A DNA stretch of 37,109 nt from JBBQTQ01 sp038213135 (GTDB lineage Bacteria; Actinomycetota; Thermoleophilia; Gaiellales; Gaiellaceae). The translations under genes were made by a program, and so were the position numbers. Below, piece after piece: positions 14,380-21,598 of the stretch (position 1 is the first letter of the stretch; every line of letters starts with the position of its first letter). Below the pieces are notes generated by a model. The model ran no database searches. It saw only the letters and a list, made by a program, of their open reading frames with translations, and was not told the origin of the DNA. The DNA is taken from positions 1-37,109 of the forward strand of contig JBBQTQ010000016.1 of the NCBI GenBank assembly GCA_038213135.1. The letters are read 5' to 3'.

Positions 14380-16369
14380 GCCAACCGAAACGGCACAGTT
14401 GGCGATTGGCGGCATGTCCTGCGCCTCGTGCGTCGCCAGCGTCGAGCGCGCACTGAACCGGCTCGACGGTGTCGAGGCGACCGTCAACCTCGCGACCGAG
14501 CGCGCCGCCGTCCGCTTCGACCCCGCCCGAACCTCCTCAGCCGAACTGACCCGAGCCGTCGAGGAGATCGGGTACTCGGTCGACGTCGAGCGGCTGAGAC
14601 CGCCAACTTGGCCGCTCGCGCTCGCCGCCACGCTCACCATCCCCCTCGCGCTGATCGCGATGATCCCGGCCCTTCGGTTCGGCGGTTGGGAATGGGTCAC
14701 GTTCGCGCTGGCCACGCCCGTAGTCTTCGCCGCCGGTCTCCGCTTTCACCGTAGCGCCGCGCTCAGCCTCCGTCACCGCGCGGCGACGATGGACACGCTC
14801 GTCTCGCTCGGCACCCTCGCCGCCTGGACGTGGTCGACAGTCGTCCTGGCCGCCGGCCTGCACACCCACACCTACTTCGAGGTAGCCGGGGTGATCACGA
14901 CCCTGATCCTGCTCGGACGCTTCCTCGAGGACAGAGCCCGCAGGCGCTCGGGAGACGCCATCCGCGCGCTCCTCGAGCTTGCCACGCCCGACCGCGACAT
15001 CCGGGTCGGCGACCTCGTCACCGTCCGCCCCGGCGAGCGCATTCCCGCGGACGGCGAGGTGGTCGAGGGCCGCTCGGCGATCGACGAATCGCTGCTGACC
15101 GGCGAGTCGCGGCCGGTCGAGGTCGGCCCCGGCGACCAGGTCGCGGGCGGGACGATCAGCACCGACGGCCGGCTCGTCGTGCGCGCGACCCGCGTCGGCG
15201 CCGAAACGGCGATCGGCCAGATCGCTCGCCTCGTCGACGAAGCCCAGACCGGGAAGGCCCCCGTCCAGCGCCTCGCCGACCGCATCGCAGGCGTCTTCGT
15301 CCCGATCGTGATCGTGATCGCGCTCGGCACGCTCGCCGCGTGGCTCGCGACCGGCGCCACGGCCGCCCACGCCTTCACCGCCGCCGTGGCCGTCCTGATC
15401 ATCGCCTGCCCCTGCGCCCTCGGCCTCGCGACGCCGACCGCGCTGATGGTCGGCACCGGCCGCGGCGCACAGCTCGGGATCGTCATCCGCGGCCCCGAGG
15501 TCCTGGAGCAGACGCGGCGCATCACGACTGTCGTTCTCGACAAGACCGGGACCGTCACCGAAGGGCGCATGCGCCTCGTCCAGAACGGACTTTCGGACGA
15601 CGTTCTGCGCCTCGCCGGCGCAGTCGAGGACGCCTCGGAGCATCCCGTGGCGCGCGCAGTGGCGGCGGCGGCGAAGCAGCGCTTCGAGCTGCCACCCGTA
15701 GCCGACTTCCGCGCCCTTCCCGGACGCGGGGCAACGGGGACAGTCGAGGGCCACAGGATCGAGATCGACCGCGGCACGATCAGCATCGACGGCTCCCCCG
15801 CCGGCCGCCTCGAGGTCGAGGACACCGTGAAGCCGACGAGCGCCGAGGCCGTCCGCGAGTTCCAACGCCTCGGCCTGACCGCAGTGCTGCTCACCGGCGA
15901 CCGCGCCGAGACGGCCGACCGCGTGGCGCGCCAGGTCGGCATCGAGCGCGTCCTCGCCGAGGTGCTGCCGGCGGACAAGGCGGCCGAGATCCGACGCCTC
16001 CAGGCCGCGGGCGAGGTCGTCGCGATGGTCGGCGACGGGATCAACGATGCCCCCGCTCTCGCCGAGGCCGACCTCGGGCTCGCGCTCGGCACAGGAACGG
16101 ATGTCGCGATCGAGGCGAGCGACCTCACGCTGGTCTCCGGCGACCTGCGCGCCGCGGCCGACGCCATCCGACTCGCCCGCCGCACCTACGCGACGATCCG
16201 CGGCAACCTCGTCTGGGCCTTCGCCTACAACGTCGCCGCCATCCCGCTCGCCGTCGCGGGGGTCCTGAACCCGATGGTCGCCGCCGCGGCGATGGGCGGC
16301 TCCAGCCTCTTCGTCGTCTCCAACAGTCTCCGCCTGAGGAGGTTCCGTAGTTGCCGCACGGATACGTGA
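14378..16369 (+). CDS. copA: Cu+-exporting P1B-type ATPase
   Basis: 663-aa heavy-metal P-type ATPase exporting Cu+ to the cell exterior. One N-terminal HMA domain with GMSCASC (Cys15, Cys18), actuator TGES (about 241), transmembrane CPC in ACPCALGLATP (about 344-346), phosphorylation site DKTGT (about 388), nucleotide-site SEHPVARAV, hinge GDGINDAP, and the Cu+-specific helix signatures YN (AFAYNVAAIP) and MxxSS (AAMGGSSLF). The ATG at 14378 starts just before the HMA domain. There is no convincing Shine-Dalgarno; a leaderless transcript is likely. Its 3' end overlaps csoR by 19 bp. Substrate and role are secure from the motifs and the CsoR partner. Confidence 0.96.
   Translation: MPTETAQLAIGGMSCASCVASVERALNRLDGVEATVNLATERAAVRFDPARTSSAELTRAVEEIGYSVDVERLRPPTWPLALAATLTIPLALIAMIPALRFGGWEWVTFALATPVVFAAGLRFHRSAALSLRHRAATMDTLVSLGTLAAWTWSTVVLAAGLHTHTYFEVAGVITTLILLGRFLEDRARRRSGDAIRALLELATPDRDIRVGDLVTVRPGERIPADGEVVEGRSAIDESLLTGESRPVEVGPGDQVAGGTISTDGRLVVRATRVGAETAIGQIARLVDEAQTGKAPVQRLADRIAGVFVPIVIVIALGTLAAWLATGATAAHAFTAAVAVLIIACPCALGLATPTALMVGTGRGAQLGIVIRGPEVLEQTRRITTVVLDKTGTVTEGRMRLVQNGLSDDVLRLAGAVEDASEHPVARAVAAAAKQRFELPPVADFRALPGRGATGTVEGHRIEIDRGTISIDGSPAGRLEVEDTVKPTSAEAVREFQRLGLTAVLLTGDRAETADRVARQVGIERVLAEVLPADKAAEIRRLQAAGEVVAMVGDGINDAPALAEADLGLALGTGTDVAIEASDLTLVSGDLRAAADAIRLARRTYATIRGNLVWAFAYNVAAIPLAVAGVLNPMVAAAAMGGSSLFVVSNSLRLRRFRSCRTDT
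16336..16342 (+). promoter_or_regulatory. Ribosome binding site deciding the csoR TTG start
   Basis: GAGGAGG, 8 nt before TTG at 16351 and 23 nt before the alternative GTG at 16366, favours the TTG start. It lies within the copA coding sequence. Confidence 0.7.
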
Positions 16370-16641
16370 CCGAGAAGGACGCGCTCGTCAAGCGCCTGCA
16401 CCGGATCGAAGGCCAGGTGCGGGGGATCGAGCGGATGCTCGACGAGGAGCGCTACTGCATCGACGTGCTGACGCAGATCGGCGCCGTCACGACCGCGCTC
16501 GAGAGCCTCGCCTTCAAGATCCTCGACGAGCACGTGAACCACTGCGTCGCGGGGGCGATCGCCTCCGGGGACGAGCAGGCCGCCGCCGAGAAGAGCCAAG
16601 AGCTGCTCGCGGCCGTCCACCGTTTCGCCCGCACGCGCTAG
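16351..16641 (+). CDS. csoR: Copper-sensing transcriptional repressor CsoR
   Basis: 96-aa all-helical metal-sensing repressor (CsoR/RcnR family). Cu+ ligands fall at Cys36, His61 and Cys65, the same residue numbers as in Mycobacterium tuberculosis CsoR, with Tyr35 in the second shell (ERYCIDVL, DEHVNHC). The N-terminal DNA-contact region LVKRLHRIEGQVRGIERML is intact. Start is TTG at 16351: a strong GAGGAGG (16336-16342) lies 8 nt upstream, inside copA, while the in-frame GTG at 16366 would be too far. It follows copA with overlap and most likely represses it at 14363-14379. Confidence 0.94.
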   Translation: MPHGYVTEKDALVKRLHRIEGQVRGIERMLDEERYCIDVLTQIGAVTTALESLAFKILDEHVNHCVAGAIASGDEQAAAEKSQELLAAVHRFARTR

Positions 16642-16723
16642 CCGAGAGAACGACCCGAACCCGGCGCCGCGATCGGCCACTCGCGCGATAGCCCGCGCGG
16701 CACCCGGCCCGTAGAACGAGCGC

Positions 16724-17617
16724 ATGAAGCTGGCGCTCGCCCTGATCGGCCTGATCGTCGCCGGCGCGGCTCCCTATCACTACGGCAGTCCGGTGCTCGG
16801 CCGCGAGTCGCACGTCCGTCTCTGGCCGATCCACTACGTGGCGCACGACGGGCTGCGCCGCCGCGCGTTCGTGGTGCTGCCGCGCTGGTATGGGCCGCAC
16901 AACCACCCGCCGTTGCCGCTCGTGATCTCCCCGCACGGCCGCGGCGTGCGGGCGATCTCGAACGTGAAGCTCTGGGGCAACCTGCCGGCAATCGGCCGCT
17001 TCGCCGTCGTGAACCCGGAGGGCCAGGGCCGCCGGCTGACCCTTTACTCCTGGGGCGATCCCGGCGAGATCGCAGACCTCGCCCGCATGCCGCGGATCGT
17101 CAAGCACGCGCTGCCGTGGCTCCGGATCGCCCCTCATCGCGTCTACGCGTTCGGCGGCAGCATGGGCGGCCAGGAGACGCTGCTCCTCGTCGCGCGGCAC
17201 CCGCACCTGCTCGCCGGCGCAGCGGCCTTCGACTCGCCGACCAACATGGCGCTCCGCTACCGCGCCTTCGAGGATCTCAGGTACGGCCTCAGCCTCCAGG
17301 AGCTCGCGCGCCTGGAAATCGGCGGCACGCCAGCGAGCGCTCCGCTCGCCTACGCGATCCGCAGCCCGCTCGACTGGGCTCGCCAAATCGCGTTCTCGCG
17401 AGTACCGCTCGAGCTCTGGTGGAGCCTCCGCGACCGCGTCGTCGCCGACCAGAACGATCAGTCCGGCGCGCTTTACCGTGACATCCGGCGGCTGAATCCG
17501 GACGCGCCCGTCGTCCGTTTTGTCGGCGCCTGGAAACACAGTGCGGAGATGCGCGCGACTCGGCGCCTGCCGATCGCGCTCGCCTACTTCGGGCTGCTGC
17601 CGGCGAGCTGGCGCTGA
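16724..17617 (+). CDS. Exported alpha/beta hydrolase (esterase-like)
   Basis: 297 aa. A hydrophobic N-terminus (KLALALIGLIVAGAAP) acts as signal or anchor. The mature part has an alpha/beta-hydrolase fold: strand LPLVISPHGRG with the oxyanion HG, and the nucleophile elbow GGSMGG (about residues 143-148). A late Asp (near SLRDRVVADQN) and His (GAWKHSAEM) are plausible triad members. This resembles prolyl-oligopeptidase-like or PHB depolymerase-like esterases (LpqC group). Start ATG at 16724; TAGAAC 6 nt upstream is an imperfect leaderless -10. It is convergent with qcrB, and no partner gene suggests a substrate. Confidence 0.8.
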   Translation: MKLALALIGLIVAGAAPYHYGSPVLGRESHVRLWPIHYVAHDGLRRRAFVVLPRWYGPHNHPPLPLVISPHGRGVRAISNVKLWGNLPAIGRFAVVNPEGQGRRLTLYSWGDPGEIADLARMPRIVKHALPWLRIAPHRVYAFGGSMGGQETLLLVARHPHLLAGAAAFDSPTNMALRYRAFEDLRYGLSLQELARLEIGGTPASAPLAYAIRSPLDWARQIAFSRVPLELWWSLRDRVVADQNDQSGALYRDIRRLNPDAPVVRFVGAWKHSAEMRATRRLPIALAYFGLLPASWR

Positions 17618-18930
17618 CGAGCCACCCGCTCGCCCTCCTGCAGCTCGAGGCACACGCGCCGCGTGAGGTAGAGCGCCACGACAGGCAGGACGAGGGCGAG
17701 CACCCGGAAGACCCAGATCTGGCCGGTGTAGGTCAACCCGAAGGTCACGTAGATCCGGTCGGCCGCGCCCGCGACGAAGACGACGAAGACGAAAGTCAGG
17801 ACAGCCATCCCGATCGCCGTCCGCCACGGCGCATCCCGCGGCCGGTCGAGCAGGTTGTGTTGCCGCCGGTCGCCGCCGAAGCGCCGCTCGAGCCACGGCC
17901 ACGCGAAGAGGAACGCGAAGACCGCGAGCGGGAAGGCAGCACCGCCCCAGAAGGGATTCGGCACGACCGTGTAGTGACCGACGACGACGTCGAACCCGGG
18001 CACGAGCCGCAGCCCGCCGATCAGCCAGCCGAGGTACCAGTCCGGTTGCGCGCCGTTCGTCGACGCGCCGACGTGGAACGGCCCCCACAGCCAGACCGGG
18101 TTGATCTGCACGAGCCCGCCGAGCAGGAAGAGCACGCCCGCGACCGCGAGCGCGAGCCCGAGCGAGCGCGGCAGGTAGGCGGGGAAGGCCGGCATGCCGA
18201 CCACGGTCCGCTCCGTCTGCTTGCGCTTCTCGCGGAACTGCGTGTGGTGCCGGCCGACGATCAGGGCGATGTGCAGCACTAGCAGCCCGCCGATCAGCAA
18301 GGGGAGGAGCAGCACGTGCGCGATGTACATCCGCGGCCAGAACTGGGGCTCACCCGGGAACGGCCCACCCCAGATCAGCGACGCCAGGTTGGCGCCGACG
18401 AACGGGATCGAGAGCGCCACCGCGTACCCGATCGCGAGGCCCATCCCCGAGAGCAGATCGTCGGCGAGCGAGTACCCGAGGTAGCCCTCGAGCAGCGCGA
18501 GGCCGAGCATCGAGAGGCCGATGTAGTAGATGAGGTCGCGCGGCTTCCGGTAGGCGCCGGTGAAGAAGACCCGCAGCAGGTGGAGCAGAATCGCCGCGAC
18601 GAACACGTTCGCCGCCCAGTGATGGGTCTGGCGGATCAGCAGCCCGGCCTTCACGTCGAGCGAGAGATGGACGACCGACTTGTACGCCTCGCTCATCACC
18701 TGGCCGTGCAGCGGCGCGTAGCTGCCGTGGTAGACGGTCCGCGCGGTGCTGCCGACGAAGAAGAAGGTCAGGTAGACCCCGGTCGCGAGGAGGACGAGGA
18801 ACGAGTAGAGCGCGACCTCGCCGAGCAGGAACGACCAGTGGTCGGGGAAGACGTAGCGCAGCGCCTTCTTCAGCAGCAGCGGGGCGCTGCCCGAGCGCTG
18901 GTCGACGTAACGGACGACGCGCCGGATCAC
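17584..18930 (-). CDS. qcrB: Cytochrome bc1 complex cytochrome b subunit
   Basis: 448-aa membrane cytochrome b carrying the two b hemes and the quinol sites of complex III. Heme ligand pairs: His103 and His117 (THHWAANVF, HLLRVF) and His205 and His220 (AHVLLLP, LHIALIVG). The Qo-site motif reads PDWY (QPDWYLGWL), the actinobacterial version of PEWY. It keeps the C-terminal helices, with strongly hydrophobic segments throughout. It is shorter than the roughly 540-aa QcrB of mycobacteria. GTG start at 18930 overlaps the qcrA stop (GTGA). The 3' end overlaps the convergent alpha/beta hydrolase gene by 34 bp. Last gene of the seven-gene respiratory cluster. Confidence 0.93.
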   Translation of the reverse strand: MIRRVVRYVDQRSGSAPLLLKKALRYVFPDHWSFLLGEVALYSFLVLLATGVYLTFFFVGSTARTVYHGSYAPLHGQVMSEAYKSVVHLSLDVKAGLLIRQTHHWAANVFVAAILLHLLRVFFTGAYRKPRDLIYYIGLSMLGLALLEGYLGYSLADDLLSGMGLAIGYAVALSIPFVGANLASLIWGGPFPGEPQFWPRMYIAHVLLLPLLIGGLLVLHIALIVGRHHTQFREKRKQTERTVVGMPAFPAYLPRSLGLALAVAGVLFLLGGLVQINPVWLWGPFHVGASTNGAQPDWYLGWLIGGLRLVPGFDVVVGHYTVVPNPFWGGAAFPLAVFAFLFAWPWLERRFGGDRRQHNLLDRPRDAPWRTAIGMAVLTFVFVVFVAGAADRIYVTFGLTYTGQIWVFRVLALVLPVVALYLTRRVCLELQEGERVARQRQLAGSSPK

Positions 18931-19913
18931 GCGCGTGCCCTGTCCTCGCGGACGCCGCCCCAGGACGGGCCGACCGGGCCGGAGAAGTTGCCCGCGGCTC
19001 GCAGATAACCGCGTGCGTCGCGCAGCAGCGGCAACTGCGGCAGCGGCCGGCCGGCCGGGCCAAAGAGCACCGTGCCGCCGGTCGCCGGGTCGAAGGTCGA
19101 GTAGTGGCAGGGGCAGACGAGCGCGGGCCGCGGCTCGACGGGCGCGAAGGTCGGCTTCCGGTACAGCGAGATCGCGCAGCCCGCATGCGTACAGATCTTC
19201 GAATAGGCGACGATCCCCAGGAGCGCGTAGTGCTCGCGGCCGTCCGGTAGGTGGAGATCGCCCGGGTCGAGCCGGACGAGCACGACCGGCGAGCCGATCA
19301 GCTCGGGATCCGCCGCTTCCGGATAGGCCGAATAGAACGTGTCTTTCTCGATGTCCGAGGCGAGGTACGGTCGCCCGTGCTCGTCGACGAGGCGGCGGCC
19401 GCGCGTCCAGGGCGCCTTGTAGAAGCGATCGGTGTCGAGCAGCGGCCCGAGCGAGACGGCCGGCGTCACGGCCGCAAGGCCGAGCGAGCCCGCCGCGGCG
19501 CCACCGGCCATGACGAGCAGCCGCCGCCGCGTGATCCGACTGCCGCTCTCCTCGACGATCCGCTCGATCTCGTGGGTCTCGACGAGGCGCTCCTCCTCCG
19601 GGTAGGGCTCCTCGAGTTCCTCGGTCACGACCAGCCGCTTGCCGATCAGGATCAGGGCCGCCGCGAACAGGAGCAGCGCGACCCCGAGTGCTGCTCCGAG
19701 CAGCTGGGTCTGGTGCGGCAGGCGATCGAGCGCGTAAAGAACGACGAAGGCGAGCGCGCACGCGGCGCACGCGAGCAGGAGCAGGATCACCGCGGTCTCG
19801 GCGGGCGTGTCCGGCGTGCCGCGCGGCACGATCCGCTGCTCGTCCTCGCGCGCGCGGCGCCGGCCGACGAGCAGCAGGAGCCCGCCGACCAAGAGGTCCC
19901 TCGCCCTACTCAC
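18927..19913 (-). CDS. qcrA: Rieske iron-sulfur subunit of cytochrome bc1
   Basis: 328 aa. The [2Fe-2S] domain shows CTHAGC and CPCHYSTFD with the two Cys and two His ligands, near residues 240 and 265. Upstream of it are two hydrophobic segments (about 41-60 and 70-90) and a third in a twin-Arg context (TRRRLLVMAGGAAAGSLGLA, about 128-147), giving the three-helix topology of actinobacterial QcrA rather than the single helix of proteobacterial Rieske proteins. GTG start at 19913 overlaps the end of qcrC by 8 bp, and its stop overlaps qcrB. It transfers electrons from quinol at the Qo site to the cytochrome c subunit. Confidence 0.93.
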   Translation of the reverse strand: MSRARDLLVGGLLLLVGRRRAREDEQRIVPRGTPDTPAETAVILLLLACAACALAFVVLYALDRLPHQTQLLGAALGVALLLFAAALILIGKRLVVTEELEEPYPEEERLVETHEIERIVEESGSRITRRRLLVMAGGAAAGSLGLAAVTPAVSLGPLLDTDRFYKAPWTRGRRLVDEHGRPYLASDIEKDTFYSAYPEAADPELIGSPVVLVRLDPGDLHLPDGREHYALLGIVAYSKICTHAGCAISLYRKPTFAPVEPRPALVCPCHYSTFDPATGGTVLFGPAGRPLPQLPLLRDARGYLRAAGNFSGPVGPSWGGVREDRARA

Positions 19914-20658
19914 GCCGCAGCCTCTTTCCGATCAGGAGACAGACGCCGACCAGCACGACCGCGGCGAGCAGCCAGGTCACGAGCCCTTCCGGAATCGGCC
20001 CGACGTGGCCGATCGACCAGCCGCCCGCGTCGAGCGGGTGCCGCGTCGTGTGGATGTAGGCGGTCAGCGAGTCGAGCTGGGCGTTGGTGATCTGCTTCCC
20101 GCTGAACACGGGCATCAGGTAGGGGCCCATGCGCACCGCCTCGGCGATCTGCGTGTCCGTCGCCTGGCCGAGCGGCGGCACCCGCGCGCCCGTGACGTAA
20201 CCGCCCTCTGCGGCGATCTGGTGACAGCCGGCGCAGTGCTGCGTGAAGAGCTGCATCCCCGCCGAGACGTTTCCTCGCCCAGCGTGTGGGTGCGGGATCA
20301 GCGGGCCCGGCCCGAGCGAGGAGACGTAGGAGACGAGGGCCTGCCGCTCGTAGGCGGTGAGCAGCACGCGCGTCCGAACGGGCTGCTGGTGCGGGTCGGC
20401 GATCGGCATCGCGCCGATCGAGAGGTAGAAGTCCGTCGCGAGCGCCCCGACGTCGTCCAGCTTGGGGCCGTCCTTCGCGGTGCCGTGCCCGCGGTCGCCG
20501 TGGCAGCGGGCGCAGTTGGCCGCGTAGAGCTCAGCGCCGGCCTTCTTCAGCGGCGTCCCGGGCGCGATCGGGACATGGACGATTCCCTGATCGGGCGGGT
20601 CGGCGGCCGCGAGCGAGGGCAGCGCGAGGGCCAACAACAGCGCGAGCAGGAGTCTCAT
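19906..20658 (-). CDS. qcrC: Diheme cytochrome c subunit of bc1 complex
   Basis: 250 aa. Signal peptide (MRLLLALLLALALPSLAAA), two class I cytochrome c domains with CARCH (about residue 54) and CAGCH (about 146), each followed by a later Met ligand region, and a C-terminal membrane helix (about 224-245) ending in KRLRRE. This is the actinobacterial QcrC design, in which the diheme protein replaces both cytochrome c1 and soluble cytochrome c and passes electrons directly to the oxidase. ATG at 20658 overlaps the stop of the preceding gene (ATGA). Confidence 0.93.
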   Translation of the reverse strand: MRLLLALLLALALPSLAAADPPDQGIVHVPIAPGTPLKKAGAELYAANCARCHGDRGHGTAKDGPKLDDVGALATDFYLSIGAMPIADPHQQPVRTRVLLTAYERQALVSYVSSLGPGPLIPHPHAGRGNVSAGMQLFTQHCAGCHQIAAEGGYVTGARVPPLGQATDTQIAEAVRMGPYLMPVFSGKQITNAQLDSLTAYIHTTRHPLDAGGWSIGHVGPIPEGLVTWLLAAVVLVGVCLLIGKRLRRE

Positions 20659-21029
20659 GCTTGCCGGCACGCTCCGTCCGCGAGCGAGCCGAGCCCGCTG
20701 AGCAGGATCGCCCCGAGGAAGAGGACGTTCCCCGCTGCGGCCGCGAGGATGAAGAAGCGGCGTCGCCCTGCAGGAGGCGCTCCTTCGAAGCTGTCCTCGC
20801 GAGTGGCGGCGAACAGCAGCCCGGCGGTCACCTCGGCGAGCACCGCGACAGTGGCGGCGGCGAGCATCGCCCCGAGCTCCCAGCCTGTGCGGTCGACGCC
20901 GAGGTGAGCCGGCCCGCACTTCCCGACCGTCAGCCCGAAGCCGACTACGAGCTGCGCCGCCCAAGCGAGCGGAGCGGCGCCGAGCGCGAACCACTGCAAC
21001 GGCTCGATGTGGGCGCGGACGATCCTCAT
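20655..21029 (-). CDS. Small membrane protein of unknown function between ctaE and qcrC
   Basis: 124 aa with three clear hydrophobic segments (about 12-36, 52-75 and 92-115), short loops and two cysteines (VGKCGP and DGACRQA). It has no motif that I recognise. It is locked into the respiratory cluster by ATGA overlaps on both sides (with ctaE upstream and qcrC downstream), so it is very likely made together with both complexes. It could be an accessory oxidase subunit such as a CtaF-like subunit IV, a bc1-oxidase linker, or an assembly factor; the sequence alone does not decide. Confidence 0.75.
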   Translation of the reverse strand: MRIVRAHIEPLQWFALGAAPLAWAAQLVVGFGLTVGKCGPAHLGVDRTGWELGAMLAAATVAVLAEVTAGLLFAATREDSFEGAPPAGRRRFFILAAAAGNVLFLGAILLSGLGSLADGACRQA

Positions 21030-21598
21030 GCGTTGGCCGAGAGCTGGGTGCCGACGACGACGAGCGCGAGCACGTTGACCGCGTGCCAGTAGAGGACGAT
21101 CGACTGCAGTGCGACGAGCCGGTAGCGGTTCAGCCCGCCGGCGAGGCGCCAGAGGAGCCAGCCCTCGAGCAGGATCCCGAGCACGACGTGCGCGTGATGG
21201 GCGCCGAGCAGCGTGAAGTAGATCGACCCGTAGGCACTGCCGGTCGGCGAGAAGCGCGCGAGGTCGTTCTCGAATAGCCGGATCTGCATCGCGAAGTAGC
21301 CGGCCTGGACGACGACCGCGACGAGGATCAGCAACCAGGCCGCGCTGCGCCGGCCCTCGCGCGCCGAGCCGAGCGCCTTTTGCAGCAGGACGCTCGTCGC
21401 GACGAGCACCCCGGTCAGGATCAGCGGCACCGCGATCTCCGGCGGCCGGATCCCGAAGGGCGGCCAGTGCGGCGTCGAGAAGCGCAGGAAGAAGTAGCTG
21501 CCGACGAGCGTCCCGAAGAGCGTCGCCTCGGTCGCGACGAAGATCGCCATCCCCCACCACCCGTTCGGACGCGCGGCCCGGTGAGCGACGGCGCTCAT
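21026..21598 (-). CDS. ctaE: Cytochrome c oxidase subunit III
   Basis: 190-aa heme-copper oxidase subunit III with five hydrophobic segments. The typical N-terminal WWGMAIFVATEATLFGTLVGSYFFLRF and later GAHHAHVVLGILLEGWLLWRL and YWHAVNVLALVVV stretches are present; this is the five-helix form found in many Gram-positive and actinobacterial oxidases. It stabilises the catalytic core and proton uptake. ATG at 21598 overlaps the ctaD stop (ATGA) and its own stop overlaps the next gene the same way. Confidence 0.93.
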   Translation of the reverse strand: MSAVAHRAARPNGWWGMAIFVATEATLFGTLVGSYFFLRFSTPHWPPFGIRPPEIAVPLILTGVLVATSVLLQKALGSAREGRRSAAWLLILVAVVVQAGYFAMQIRLFENDLARFSPTGSAYGSIYFTLLGAHHAHVVLGILLEGWLLWRLAGGLNRYRLVALQSIVLYWHAVNVLALVVVGTQLSANA

